Notes: a model not told the origin generated them from the letters alone. Counted from the first letter of the stretch, positions 51,431 to 60,769 are shown. The stretch is DNA of 64,000 nucleotides from Chlorogloeopsis sp. ULAP01 (GCF_030381805.1 NZ_JAUDRH010000001.1:62001-126000); one strand, 5' to 3'. Numbers and translations are program-made.

Positions 51431-51705
51431 AGTTTATTTACTTTGACTTACTTATAAATAAAAGTATTTGAATAGATTCATATACTATGTTATTTTTATA
51501 TTTAATAAGTTTATGTGCTCTTAAAAAAGCAATATCTAAAATTAAAGTTAACTACAAAAGAGCAGATTTTGTGAATTATTCTTAACAGAATAAGTATTGA
51601 ACCTATAGTTAGCTTCAACAGCAGCAATAGTCCATTGCACATTGCTCGGTAAGGAGAAGTATCTAAATCAACCTAATAAAGTACCCGTAGCAGGTTAAAC
51701 TAGGT

Positions 51706-51731
51706 CTGGAAATAGCCGCTCCAGTTTTTTT
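51706..51731 (+). terminator. Small terminator-like hairpin before the YbjN gene
   Basis: CTGGA (51706-51710) and TCCAG (51720-51724) form a short stem with a 9-nt loop containing AATAGCCGC, followed directly by seven T. It stands 14 bp before the YbjN start codon and may be the end of a small RNA made from 51550-51731, or an attenuator. The 400-bp gap up to natF has no gene. Confidence 0.5.
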
Positions 51732-51744
51732 ATGATGAGGCTTT

Positions 51745-52302
51745 ATGGCTGCAAATCTGGAACAGATTGCTCATTACTTGGATAATCTCGGTTGGGACTA
51801 CCGTTTGGATGAAGAAGAAGACCGGATTATTACAGGTGTAGAAAGTGAAAGTATAGAAGATTTTTTGATTGTAGTTCAGCTTGATGAGGAGGGAAAATTT
51901 TTTCGATTATTTGCGCCCCAAGTCTTGGCAGGAGTGCAAGATCATCCTCACAAAGCAGCAATCCTTCAGACAATGCTGGCAATTTCTTGGGAAACCAAAA
52001 TGCTGCAATGGGAATATGACCCTTCCGACGGCGAAATTCGTGCCATCATAGAGTTTCCTTTAGAAGACTCGACTCTTACAGAGAAACAATTCAATCGTTG
52101 TTTGAGTGGGCTGGTTCAGTTAGTTGATAATGTGGCATTGCCTCGCTTGCAAGCCGTGATGGAAACAGGTCAAGATCCGGGAAACGTAGAACTAGGTGAG
52201 AGAATCTTACTAAGTATCCAAGAGCAGGCTCCGGGATTGCTAGAACTACTAGAAAAGGCTATGGAAGCTCGTAAAAAACGAGGAAGTTTTCCTAGTGAAT
52301 GA
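51745..52302 (+). CDS. YbjN-like protein
   Basis: A 185-residue soluble protein related to YbjN / type III secretion chaperone-like folds: an N-terminal helix with LEQIAHYLDNLGWDY, strands with DRIITGVESESIEDFLIVVQL, and a long helix with FNRCLSGLVQLVDNVALPRLQ. The C-terminal helix region is charged. A function in cyanobacteria is not known. ATG 51745 follows GAGG by 4 nt. The DUF3318 gene follows 79 bp downstream on the same strand, and the two may be cotranscribed. Confidence 0.75.
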   Translation: MAANLEQIAHYLDNLGWDYRLDEEEDRIITGVESESIEDFLIVVQLDEEGKFFRLFAPQVLAGVQDHPHKAAILQTMLAISWETKMLQWEYDPSDGEIRAIIEFPLEDSTLTEKQFNRCLSGLVQLVDNVALPRLQAVMETGQDPGNVELGERILLSIQEQAPGLLELLEKAMEARKKRGSFPSE

Positions 52303-52381
52303 GTTTAAATGTTTAGTGAAATAGCTATACTCCAAAGTGTTACCCTCGATATACTGAAAGTTTTACTAGGGCTGGATAAAT

Positions 52382-53029
52382 ATGACATCGTATGCTACCT
52401 CCTCTGCTAAAGCAGAAATGAGTGAACTCCGGCGGTTAAAAGGCTTATTACCGCCAGAATTGCAGAGCTGGGTCATGGTTGAAGGTACAACAGAGGTAAA
52501 TCCACCCCTGATCCGCTCTGAAGAAATAGGTAAAGACCAGGTAGAAATTCAAATAGACTTGGTGAAATGGGATTCGCTAGCGATGGATCAGCGTAATTTG
52601 CTGTTCTGGCACGAAGTTGCTCGCATTCAAAATGATACTATTCCCAAAGATGGTTGGGAAATGGCAGCCTTAGCGATTGGTTTGGGTGGTGCTGTTGGTG
52701 AATTGTGGGTACAGGATGTATTACTGCTATTTCTTGCCTTAGCGCTGTGCGGAGTTTCTGGTTGGCGACTTTATCAAAAAAATAACGGGGAAAAGCAGTT
52801 AAGAGAATTAGTAGAAGCAGACGAAAAAGCGATCGCCTTAGCAACTCGTTTTGGTTACAGTCTTCCTAACGCCTACAAAAGTTTAGGAAGCGCCTTGAAA
52901 ACCTTAATTGATATAACTCCCAGTAAGCGCCAACGTTCTAGATACGAAGCACGGCTTTCTGCCCTCAAACGCAGTGCCAACAAAGCAAAGGCAAAATCTA
53001 AAACTGCTATGGAAAACAGTGAATATTAA
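52382..53029 (+). CDS. DUF3318 family protein
   Basis: A 215-residue protein of a family I know only from cyanobacteria. N-terminal Ser/Ala stretch, then EMSELRRLKGLLPPELQSWV, LVKWDSLAMDQRNLLFWHE, a hydrophobic hairpin at about 96-128 (two short membrane helices or a buried one), and a basic C-terminal helix (ARLSALKRSANKAKAKSKT). The function is unknown. Start ATG 52382. Confidence 0.82.
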   Translation: MTSYATSSAKAEMSELRRLKGLLPPELQSWVMVEGTTEVNPPLIRSEEIGKDQVEIQIDLVKWDSLAMDQRNLLFWHEVARIQNDTIPKDGWEMAALAIGLGGAVGELWVQDVLLLFLALALCGVSGWRLYQKNNGEKQLRELVEADEKAIALATRFGYSLPNAYKSLGSALKTLIDITPSKRQRSRYEARLSALKRSANKAKAKSKTAMENSEY

Positions 53030-53735
53030 AAAACGAGGGAGACACGGGAGGAATAGATATAGCTTTCTTCCCATTTCCCCAACCTCACACAGACAACGAA
53101 AATGGTTAATTTAGACAGATTTCTAACGCTAACATGGGCTTAGTTTGCGATCGCCTCAGCTATAAACCACTCACTCACACCAAAATCAGCCCATTAGATA
53201 GTCTGCATCATAACTCTCACGTTTAAAACATTAATCTTTTCAACATCTAGCTTGCCAATTAAGAATATATTAAAAAAGGTTAATTAAGCTCAGTGCCAAT
53301 GTTCACATTGAAATTTAATCAAAATTGTCTGGTGCTTGCTCCTATCTTCACAAAACTCCTATGAGAATTAAGGCAGAAGAGCAACTGCGTTGCCTGCAAA
53401 AATTACTGTCATCAGTAATTTCCACTTTGCAAAGCTGTTACCTCTTCTTCCAATTGCTACTTAAGCTGTTACGCTGTCATTTTGGAATCACAGGTGGATT
53501 TGAATAATCAGCCACCAAGTTTCCACAGAGAATGACTGTTAACTTTAAAAACCTCAGCTTTTGGTGCTTCTAGTTCAACTCAGACTTCAAAGATATGAGC
53601 CAATTTCAGTTGCATATACCCACCAATGACTGGAGTAATCTGGAATATAAGTTATTTGCGAGCCAAAGCAAATATACACAGATCCACAATTTTCTGCCCA
53701 ATCAAAAAATATTTTTAAGTTCAATACCGATTTAC
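53030..53735. other. 700-bp intergenic region, no supported gene
   Basis: Two short frames on the plus strand (53325-53507 and 53595-53819) lack ribosome-binding sites and known motifs, and the second overlaps the queE 3' end. AT-rich, with one HIP1 core near 53149. No RNA gene is recognised. A decayed gene is possible but not readable. Confidence 0.45.
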
Positions 53736-54533
53736 TTAAAGTTGGTTCAACATTTTATGCGTCTGAGGCACTACACGCACAACCTTGACAAACCGCTTCA
53801 TCAAAGCCTGCCACATTAAAACTTGCTCTGGAGCAGGTGCAAGTATAGGGTTTTGAGTAAATTGTTCAGATGCTACTAAAGGAGTGACAGGTTGTAAAAA
53901 AATGGGGATTTGTGGACTAACTTCTGCGACTAACAAACCTGCATCTTCTAAATCAGCAGTGTTTGTTTTGTCAGAAATGATAATTTTGACAAAAACTTCT
54001 ACTTGTGATTCGTAACAGAGTTGGAGAAATTTTGCGTGTTCTTGCCAATGACTTTCGCCACTGACACTGGGTAACTTAAAATCCATACCTACAGAGTCTA
54101 GATAAGGCAAAACCTTTGCTAATAGTTCTGGGCGATGTCCGCCAGTTTCCAAGTAAATGGGTAGACCAGTGACTGTACGTACTTGCGGTAAAAATTCCAC
54201 CAAAAATTGGGCATGAAGAAGTGGTTCGCCACCTGTTAAGCTAATACTATCGTGTAGGGAAGGTATATTTTGCCACTTTACCCACTCAATTAGTATGGTT
54301 AAAGGAACGGGATTAGAATAAATTTCAAAATCTCGCAAGCCAGGCGATCGTTCAATCCTGCAAGTTGTCGGTGTACTCCAGGTATGGGCGCTATCACAAA
54401 AATGACAGCGCAAGTCACAAAGGGCAAAGCGAATAAAAATTTGACGCGTCCCAACATTCAACCCTTCCCCTTGGATTGCGGAAAAAATCTCAATCAGCCG
54501 TGCTGTAGGTGTAGTAGAAGTTTTAGTAGTCAT
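53736..54533 (-). CDS. queE: QueE, 7-carboxy-7-deazaguanine synthase
   Basis: A radical SAM enzyme that contracts the ring of 6-carboxytetrahydropterin to 7-carboxy-7-deazaguanine, in the pathway to queuosine in tRNA. The 265-residue protein has the QGEG substrate loop near residue 21, the cluster motif C-x3-C-x2-C (CDLRCHFCDSAHTW near 39-52), TGGEPL near 100 and ETGG near 128. Length and motifs are standard. No other que gene is nearby. Start ATG 54533. Confidence 0.93.
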   Translation of the reverse strand: MTTKTSTTPTARLIEIFSAIQGEGLNVGTRQIFIRFALCDLRCHFCDSAHTWSTPTTCRIERSPGLRDFEIYSNPVPLTILIEWVKWQNIPSLHDSISLTGGEPLLHAQFLVEFLPQVRTVTGLPIYLETGGHRPELLAKVLPYLDSVGMDFKLPSVSGESHWQEHAKFLQLCYESQVEVFVKIIISDKTNTADLEDAGLLVAEVSPQIPIFLQPVTPLVASEQFTQNPILAPAPEQVLMWQALMKRFVKVVRVVPQTHKMLNQL

Positions 54534-54738
54534 CAGATGATAGCAGTACGTATGCGCTATTTAGGCAAAATAGTAAGGATATTTAACTTCCTGTTCTGTT
54601 AGATATATCCGCGAATTAACCTTGAAGCCTTACACATCAAAGGTTAAAATTTAATTTCCGGATAAATCTATTGTGAACCATCCTTGAAAATCTCTAATCT
54701 AAACTCCAATAACTAGCAATTAGTTATTGTTCCAGCCG

Positions 54739-54757
54739 ATCTAACATCGGGTTAGAT
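54739..54757. promoter_or_regulatory. Short inverted repeat upstream of the STAS-sugar transferase gene
   Basis: ATCTAAC (54739-54745) and GTTAGAT (54751-54757) are perfect 7-bp arms with a 5-bp centre, 47 bp before the start codon. It may be an operator; evidence is position and symmetry only. Confidence 0.4.
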
Positions 54758-54804
54758 GATTCGCTAAGACAAAATAATTTTGGGTCGATTATATTGACAC
54801 GGCA

Positions 54805-55824
54805 ATGAAAGTACAGGATTTCATGAATAGCCAAACCACAGAGGTAGATGATCCGGTAATGTCATTAAATGATATGGCAGTAGTGCAGGTCTCAAACCGA
54901 TTGAGCATGCTTGAAGCTGTGGCATTTAAGCAAACCTGTCAAGATTTAATCCAAGCAAATCCAGTTCTTAAAAGAATTATTATCGACTTTCAGCAAACTA
55001 CTTTCATGGATAGTAGTGGTTTGGGTGCTTTAGTGAGCAATTACAAAATAGCCCAGGAAAAAGGGATCGATCTGATCTTACGGAATGTTACTCCTCAGGT
55101 GATGGCAGTACTCAACCTTACAGGATTGGAGGAGGTTTTTCACATTGAATCTGGTAGTAACACCGAAACGCCCTCCAACCGACTATTGGAGGAGCAGCTA
55201 CCAACAACACATCCCTCCGTACGTTCTTGGACGAAACGGATAATAGACATTGTTGGGGCATTCATAGGGTTAGTCATTACAGGAGTTTTATTTATTCCTA
55301 TTGCAGTTGCTATTACACTTGACGATCCCGGCCCGATATTATTTAGTCAAACTCGTTGTGGTTGGATGGGCAAGCGCTTTCGGATTTGGAAATTCCGATC
55401 AATGTATGTTGATGCAGAAGCTAGGAAAGCTGAACTGGAAAAACACAACCAAGTACAAGGGGCTTTTTTCAAAATTGATAAAGATCCCAGAGTTACCAAA
55501 GTCGGAGCCTTTTTGCGACGTACCAGTTTGGATGAACTTCCTCAATTTTGGAATGTCCTTAAAGGAGAGATGAGTTTAGTCGGCACTCGCCCACCTACAC
55601 CCGATGAAGTAGAGCGTTATGAAGTACCTGAGTGGCAACGGCTAGATGTCAAACCAGGTATGACTGGAGAATGGCAAGTGAATGGACGCTCTAGCATACG
55701 TAAATTTGAGGATGTAATTCGTCTAGACTTGCAATATCAAAAAAACTGGAGCTTGGTGTACGATATAAAGCTTATTTTGAAAACAGTAGCCATTTTATTT
55801 CACAAAAATAGTGGTGCTGTTTAG
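54805..55824 (+). CDS. STAS domain fused to a polyprenyl-phosphate sugar-1-phosphate transferase
   Basis: A 339-residue fusion. Residues 20-115 are a STAS (anti-sigma antagonist) domain, with FMDSSGLGAL at 67-76 where Ser70 or Ser71 could be phosphorylated. After a linker comes a single membrane segment (146-171) and the catalytic domain of a bacterial sugar transferase (RIWKFRSM near 193-200, LDELPQFWNVLKGEMSLVG at 242-260, then TRPP), which loads the first sugar phosphate onto undecaprenyl phosphate in exopolysaccharide synthesis. The STAS part suggests control by partner switching (kinase/phosphatase), which is inference. The WcaI-like glycosyltransferase lies downstream. Confidence 0.87.
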   Translation: MKVQDFMNSQTTEVDDPVMSLNDMAVVQVSNRLSMLEAVAFKQTCQDLIQANPVLKRIIIDFQQTTFMDSSGLGALVSNYKIAQEKGIDLILRNVTPQVMAVLNLTGLEEVFHIESGSNTETPSNRLLEEQLPTTHPSVRSWTKRIIDIVGAFIGLVITGVLFIPIAVAITLDDPGPILFSQTRCGWMGKRFRIWKFRSMYVDAEARKAELEKHNQVQGAFFKIDKDPRVTKVGAFLRRTSLDELPQFWNVLKGEMSLVGTRPPTPDEVERYEVPEWQRLDVKPGMTGEWQVNGRSSIRKFEDVIRLDLQYQKNWSLVYDIKLILKTVAILFHKNSGAV

Positions 55825-55971
55825 CTAGCTTAAAATTTGCAAATCTAGAAGCTAGGAGTAGGGGAGCTTATTTTAGTCACATACTTCCCTACTCCTAAAT
55901 ATTTTTTAGGGTTAGTGTCATTGGGGTAGAAAGTGCAAAATAAAAGGGAAATTTTAACAGAAAATTTCTCA

Positions 55972-56068
55972 TTACCATGCAGAGCATGGTAACGAAAACT
56001 GGAGCCTTTGGCTCATGAATAAGAGGCACAGCCTCAATCAATGCTTTTCCAGGCTCCAGCCTGGGAAA
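55972..56068. repeat. Four-hairpin dispersed repeat
   Basis: Four consecutive palindromes: TTACCATGC/GCATGGTAA (55972-55992), GAGCC/GGCTC (56002-56014), GAGGC/GCCTC (56023-56035) and TTTCCAGGC/GCCTGGGAAA (56046-56068, one bulge). This string of hairpins is a type known as an intergenic element in many filamentous cyanobacteria. It sits in the 575-bp gap between the STAS fusion and the WcaI-like gene. Confidence 0.8.
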
Positions 56069-56399
56069 GAAACAAGAGTGTGTAATTAATTCTGTCTGAG
56101 TACTTATCTGAATTGGAACGCTGACTATAGAAATATTACCTTGATATAAAGGTAATATTTATAGAAGTTTTACGTACGAATAAATACTTAACTACTATTT
56201 TTTGTAGTGTGATTTAAAAGTAATAAACATTTTAGTATACTTGAATTGTAAGTATAAAAATTTACTGAAAGTTTAATGAATAGTTACTGACATCAAGAGA
56301 ATTCAAAGAGAGAATTTAGGTATAACTGTTGTTTTAGAGCGCAAAGCTCATAAAGCAAGAGATTCAACAAATACCAAGCATATTCTGACTAATTTTGAT

Positions 56400-57671
56400 A
56401 TGCAGATTTTAATTTACTCATACAACTACTATCCAGAACCAATTGGCATTGCTCCTCTGATGACTGAATTAGCAGAGGGACTAGTTAAGCGAGGACATAA
56501 AGTGCGCGTAGTTACTGCAATGCCAAACTATCCTGAGCGTCAAATTTATGAAGGGTATAGAAAGAAGTTGTTTTTTACTGAGTATAAAAATGGTGTTCAA
56601 ATTCAACGCAGTTATGTTTGGATTCGTCCACAACCAAACCTCTTAGATCGGATGTTGCTAGACGCTAGCTTTGTTTTCACCAGTTTACTACCAGCTTTGA
56701 ACGGTTGGCGTCCTGATGTTATTCTTACCACTTCTCCATCGTTACCGGTTTCTATACCAACTACTATATTGGGATGGTTGTATGGTTGCCCTGTCGTTTT
56801 AAACCTTCAAGATATACTACCAGAAGCTGCCATTCACGTCGGTTTGCTTAAAAACAAATTGCTGATTAAAGTTTTTACAGCTTTAGAAAAATTTGCTTAC
56901 CGCACTGCCACCAAAATAAGTGTTATTAGTGATGGTTTTATAGAAAATTTGCTTGCTAAAAATGTCGAAGTTAATAAACTTTTGCAAATTCCCAATTGGG
57001 TTGATGTAAATTTCATTCGTCCCCTGCCAAAAGAAGATAATGCTTTTCGTATTGCTCATAACCTGAATGGCAAATTTGTAGTCTTATATTCAGGTAATAT
57101 AGCTCTCACCCAAGGTTTAGAAACTGTTGTCAAAACTGCTTCTATGTTGCGGCATATTCCAGATATTGCTTTTGTGATTGTAGGAGAGGCTTCTTGTTTG
57201 CAAAGATTGCAACAAGAATGTCAAAGCTGTGGTGCAGATAATGTTTTGTTACTACCTTTTCAACCCCGTGAACGTTTACCAGAGATGCTAGCGGCTGCTG
57301 ATATTGGCTTAGTAGTACAAAAGAAAAATGTGATCTCCTTCAATATGCCATCGAAAATTCAAGTGCTACTTGCTAGTGGGCGAGCATTGATTGCATCTGT
57401 ACCCGAAAACGGAACTGCTGCAAGAGCAATCAGACAAAGTGGCGGTGGAATTATCGTTCCCCCAGAAGATCCAGAGGCTCTTGCTCAGGCAATTTTGGAC
57501 TTATACCAACATCCGAACAAAGTTCAAACTCTGGGTTATAACAGTCGTCATTATGCCACAGAGCAATATGCATTTGAGCAAGCTTTAACTCATTATGAGT
57601 CTCTATTCTATACAGTGACAGCAAATAACCCAGTTATGGATTCTACAGTAGTCTCAAAGCAAGAAGTCTAA
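56400..57671 (+). CDS. WcaI-like glycosyltransferase (GT4)
   Basis: A 423-residue GT-B glycosyltransferase of the type of colanic-acid WcaI, probably adding a sugar such as fucose or glucose to a lipid-linked exopolysaccharide unit. The opening YSYNYYPEPIGIAPLMTELA and MPNYPERQIYEGYR are typical of WcaI-like proteins, and the donor domain carries FNMPSKIQVLLASGRALIAS near 320-340 and SGGGIIVPPEDPEAL. It lies downstream of the STAS-sugar transferase fusion on the same strand, fitting one exopolysaccharide pathway, though the 575-bp gap argues for its own promoter. ATG 56400. Confidence 0.88.
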   Translation: MQILIYSYNYYPEPIGIAPLMTELAEGLVKRGHKVRVVTAMPNYPERQIYEGYRKKLFFTEYKNGVQIQRSYVWIRPQPNLLDRMLLDASFVFTSLLPALNGWRPDVILTTSPSLPVSIPTTILGWLYGCPVVLNLQDILPEAAIHVGLLKNKLLIKVFTALEKFAYRTATKISVISDGFIENLLAKNVEVNKLLQIPNWVDVNFIRPLPKEDNAFRIAHNLNGKFVVLYSGNIALTQGLETVVKTASMLRHIPDIAFVIVGEASCLQRLQQECQSCGADNVLLLPFQPRERLPEMLAAADIGLVVQKKNVISFNMPSKIQVLLASGRALIASVPENGTAARAIRQSGGGIIVPPEDPEALAQAILDLYQHPNKVQTLGYNSRHYATEQYAFEQALTHYESLFYTVTANNPVMDSTVVSKQEV

Positions 57672-57868
57672 CCTATCTCAAGCTAAGACCACTGTCATCT
57701 TGATCAGCTACACCTAAACACAGTAGGCATAATTGTTGAATATAAGCCTTCGCTACAAAAATAGGCTAGATTTGGGCAAACAAACTTCAGATGACAACTC
57801 CGTTAGAATAGAAATATCTATTCAATAACATTTGTTGCCACAATCCTGAATTCAGGTGTTCAGCTATT

Positions 57869-58465
57869 ATGCGCCAAAAAGTCTTAGCTTGGTTAGCAGA
57901 GAATGTTCCGGCTTCGCGGATTAACCACATTCTCAGGGTTGAGCAAATGGCAGTGGAGCTTGCACAGCATTACAATTTGAATCAACAAAAAGCTGCGACA
58001 GCTGGACTAATGCACGATCTAGCAAAATATTTTCAGCCACAAAAACTTTTGCAGATGGCAGAGGTTGAGGGATTGGAAATAGATGAAGTAGTAGCAGCGT
58101 CTCCTCATCTTTTGCATGCAGATGTCAGTGCCATTGTTGCCAGAGATACATTTGGTGTTGAAGATGAAGAAGTATTACAAGCGATCGCCAATCACACCTT
58201 AGGTAGACCAGGCATGAGTCCTCTGTGCTGTATCGTATCTTTAGCAGATACTCTAGAGCCAGGGCGTGGCAATACCTCAGAATTACAAGTATTAAGACAA
58301 ATTTGTCGTGAAAATTTGGAGCGGGCTGTTTGGTTGACTTGTGATTACACATTCAAGTTTTTGCTCGAAAGTCCTCGCTTGATTCATCCACGAGCGATCG
58401 CTACTCGCAATTGGTTTTTACAAAAATCGAAAGCTAAACATACAATTGCTCAACCAACTGCATAG
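57869..58465 (+). CDS. yqeK: YqeK-type HD phosphohydrolase (symmetrical Ap4A hydrolase)
   Basis: A 198-residue HD-domain enzyme of the YqeK family, shown in Bacillus-type bacteria to split diadenosine tetraphosphate into two ADP. Metal-binding His20, His49-Asp50 (AGLMHDLAKY), the HLLHAD part near 81 and NHTLGRPGMS near 116 with a late Asp (SLADTLEPGR) are conserved. It is followed 122 bp later by rsfS on the same strand, a gene order common in many bacteria (nadD-yqeK-rsfS), although nadD is not here. Confidence 0.88.
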   Translation: MRQKVLAWLAENVPASRINHILRVEQMAVELAQHYNLNQQKAATAGLMHDLAKYFQPQKLLQMAEVEGLEIDEVVAASPHLLHADVSAIVARDTFGVEDEEVLQAIANHTLGRPGMSPLCCIVSLADTLEPGRGNTSELQVLRQICRENLERAVWLTCDYTFKFLLESPRLIHPRAIATRNWFLQKSKAKHTIAQPTA

Positions 58466-58587
58466 ACATCTGTATTTTTTGTTAGTATTCAAAAAAACCT
58501 AATTATTATACAGTTGCAATTCCATGGTCTTTTGCCAACCAAGTAATTGTAAAAAATTGTCAAAAAAGAAAAAGCAGCTGAGGTTTA

Positions 58588-59049
58588 ATGTCTGATTATT
58601 TCCAAGCAAACTTCCCATTACAATCAGTCGCTGTGAAAAAAGAAGCGGTAAAAAACCCGCAAATTGATATTAATGCAACAAGTCAAAATGTAGCCGAAAC
58701 CGTTGCCGAAGCAGCATCAGACCGGAAAGCGGGTGATATTTTGTTACTGAGAGTAGCAGATGTATCTTATCTGGCTGATTACTTTGTGGTGATGACAGGT
58801 TATTCAAGAGTACAAGTGAGGGCGATCGCCGATGCGATAGAAGACAAAGTACAACAAGATTGGCAAAGGCGTCCTCTACGGGTAGAAGGTAAAACCGAGG
58901 GAAATTGGATTTTGCAAGACTACGGTGATGTGATTGTTCATATTATGATGCCCAAGGAGCGAGAGTTTTATAATTTAGAAGCCTTCTGGGGTCATGCAGA
59001 ACATATCGAGTTTCCAACATCTGATGATGGTGGGGGTAAACAAACATGA
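58588..59049 (+). CDS. rsfS: Ribosome silencing factor RsfS (Iojap family)
   Basis: Binds ribosomal protein L14 and blocks joining of the subunits when nutrients are scarce. The 153-residue protein contains a complete Iojap domain (about 32-140) with LRVADVSYLADYFVVMTGYS, GYSRVQVRAIADAIED, EGKTEGNWILQDYGDVIVH and REFYNLEAFWG. An N-terminal 30 residues and a Gly-rich tail are extra. Its stop overlaps the start of the DUF1230 gene by 4 bp (ATGA), so the two are translationally linked. Confidence 0.95.
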   Translation: MSDYFQANFPLQSVAVKKEAVKNPQIDINATSQNVAETVAEAASDRKAGDILLLRVADVSYLADYFVVMTGYSRVQVRAIADAIEDKVQQDWQRRPLRVEGKTEGNWILQDYGDVIVHIMMPKEREFYNLEAFWGHAEHIEFPTSDDGGGKQT

Positions 59050-59546
59050 TTAAGTCCTCGGTTTCAAATTGCCCTGTTCCCTCCGAACAACAACCGCTAA
59101 ATGAGTACGAAGAGCTAAAAACATCTTGGCTATTTCGTGATTGCACGCTAGATTGGCGCGAGTATATCACGAAATTAACTTGTATTTGGGGTTTGTCTTG
59201 GCCAATTGCCGCAGCAGTAGCAGCAGTCAGCTTTCCCCCACATAAACAAATTGCCCATTTTCTCCTCTGTGGTGCTGCCGGAGCAAGTTTAGGTGTCATA
59301 CTTACACTGCTGCGATTATACTTAGGTTGGTCTTACATACAACATCGCCTAGCTAGTCCAATCATATTCTATGAAGAATCTGGTTGGTATGACGGCCAAA
59401 CTTGGACAAAACCACAGGAACTGCTAACCCGCGATCGCTTAATTGTTACCTACCAAATTAAACCTATTATCCAACGGTTACAAATTAGCTTTGCTAGCTT
59501 GGCTGTGTTGTTCGTTGCTGGTACGATAGTTTGGCAATTAGTTTAA
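59046..59546 (+). CDS. CGLD27/DUF1230 membrane protein
   Basis: A 166-residue protein of the family conserved in cyanobacteria, algae and plants (Chlamydomonas CGLD27), related there to iron or photosynthetic homeostasis. LNEYEELKTSWLFRD at the start, membrane helices at about 55-72, 78-98 and 142-163, and the loop SPIIFYEESGWYDGQTW are diagnostic. It is coupled to rsfS by an ATGA overlap. The function in cyanobacteria is unknown. Confidence 0.9.
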   Translation: MIKSSVSNCPVPSEQQPLNEYEELKTSWLFRDCTLDWREYITKLTCIWGLSWPIAAAVAAVSFPPHKQIAHFLLCGAAGASLGVILTLLRLYLGWSYIQHRLASPIIFYEESGWYDGQTWTKPQELLTRDRLIVTYQIKPIIQRLQISFASLAVLFVAGTIVWQLV

Positions 59547-59642
59547 ATTCTCATAAGTCATTGGTTAATGGTTAGTAACTAATAACTAACACATGACAAA
59601 TGACTAATCACATCAAGACAAAATAGCAATAGATAATCACCC

Positions 59643-60596
59643 ATGACAATGGGAAAACGAACTCAAGCCGCCGTATTGGAAGTTAGGTTGCTGCGTGAAG
59701 GCATAATTGAATCAAAGCACATAGTCCAAGCTGTTGTATGCGACGACCGAGGACGAGTGCTTTCTGTTGCCGGAAATGCTGAAACTGCAACATTTGTCCG
59801 TTCCGCACTCAAACCGTTTCAGGCACTTGCTGTTACCAGCACAGGCACCCTGGAACGTTACGACCTTAGCGATCGCGACTTAGCAATTATCACCAGTTCC
59901 CATAAAGGAACAATACAGCAAGTACGACAGGCATTTAATATCCTTTGGCGAGCTGATATTGACCCTTCGGCACTGCAATGTCCGATTCCTGAAGGCAAAC
60001 GCAGTCCTCTAGAATACAATTGCTCTGGTAAACACGCAGGAATGCTAGCTGTTTGTCAGCAGTGCAATTGGTCTTTAAATAACTACTTGCAGCGTAAACA
60101 CCCCGTACAGCAACTGATTATCGCTAAAGTAGCAGAAGTGCTGAAAATGCCAGCCGAGGAATTTATCAGCGTTCACGATGATTGCGGCGCACCCACCTAT
60201 CTCATGCAGCTTGGGCAAATGGCGTCGTTATATGCTCAACTAGCTGCTAGCAGTAGTTTGGATATGGAGCGTATTGTCCGTGCTATGACTCATCACCCCA
60301 CGCTGATAGCGGGAGACGGAGAATTTGACACAGAACTAATGCGTTTAGCTCCGGGAGAAGTGGTAAGTAAAGCTGGCGCGGAAGGAGTGCAGTGCATAGG
60401 CAGACTCGGTGAAGGAATGGGATTGGCAATTAAAGTTATAGATGGAGCAAAACGGGCAAAGTATGCAGCTGCCATTCATTTGCTCCAACAAATGGGCTGG
60501 ATTAGTCCGTCTGTTGCCGAAGCCTTATCAGAAAACTTTATGAGCTTGGGTAGATACAAACGTTTAGAAGTAATTGGAGAATTATCGATTTTGTAG
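59643..60596 (+). CDS. Asparaginase (PF06089 family)
   Basis: A 317-residue soluble asparaginase of the PF06089 type (L-asparagine to aspartate and ammonia), a different fold from the E. coli enzymes. Recognisable parts are LREGIIESKHIVQAVV, the FVRSALKPFQAL motif, the ITSSHKGTIQQVRQA part, YNCSGKHAGML, VHDDCGAPTYLMQLGQ and VVSKAGAEGVQCIG. It follows DUF1230 by about 95 bp on the same strand and is followed by the tRNA gene. Start ATG 59643 (or 59649). Confidence 0.88.
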   Translation: MTMGKRTQAAVLEVRLLREGIIESKHIVQAVVCDDRGRVLSVAGNAETATFVRSALKPFQALAVTSTGTLERYDLSDRDLAIITSSHKGTIQQVRQAFNILWRADIDPSALQCPIPEGKRSPLEYNCSGKHAGMLAVCQQCNWSLNNYLQRKHPVQQLIIAKVAEVLKMPAEEFISVHDDCGAPTYLMQLGQMASLYAQLAASSSLDMERIVRAMTHHPTLIAGDGEFDTELMRLAPGEVVSKAGAEGVQCIGRLGEGMGLAIKVIDGAKRAKYAAAIHLLQQMGWISPSVAEALSENFMSLGRYKRLEVIGELSIL

Positions 60597-60625
60597 TTGC
60601 TAAATTTCTGACTTCTAGTTATACT
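60597..60625 (+). promoter_or_regulatory. Sigma-70-type promoter for the initiator tRNA gene
   Basis: TTGCTA (60597-60602) and TATACT (60620-60625) are spaced 17 bp and end 11 bp before the tRNA. The -35 box begins right after the asparaginase stop codon. Confidence 0.6.
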
Positions 60626-60636
60626 AGAGAAGACGA

Positions 60637-60713
<77 letters not shown>

Positions 60714-60728
60714 AATAAAAATTAAATT

Positions 60729-60769
60729 AAATTCCTATCATCTAGCTAGATGATAGGAATTTGTTTTAT
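60729..60769 (+). terminator. Strong intrinsic terminator after the tRNA
   Basis: A perfect 17-bp inverted repeat with no loop bases, from AAATTCCTATCATCTAG (60729-60745) to CTAGATGATAGGAATTT (60746-60762), followed by GTTTTATT. It lies 15 bp past the tRNA 3' end. Confidence 0.85.

Noticed and set aside
53325..53819. Two short plus-strand ORFs before the queE 3' end
   Set aside because: No ribosome-binding site, no motif, and the second runs into queE on the other strand.
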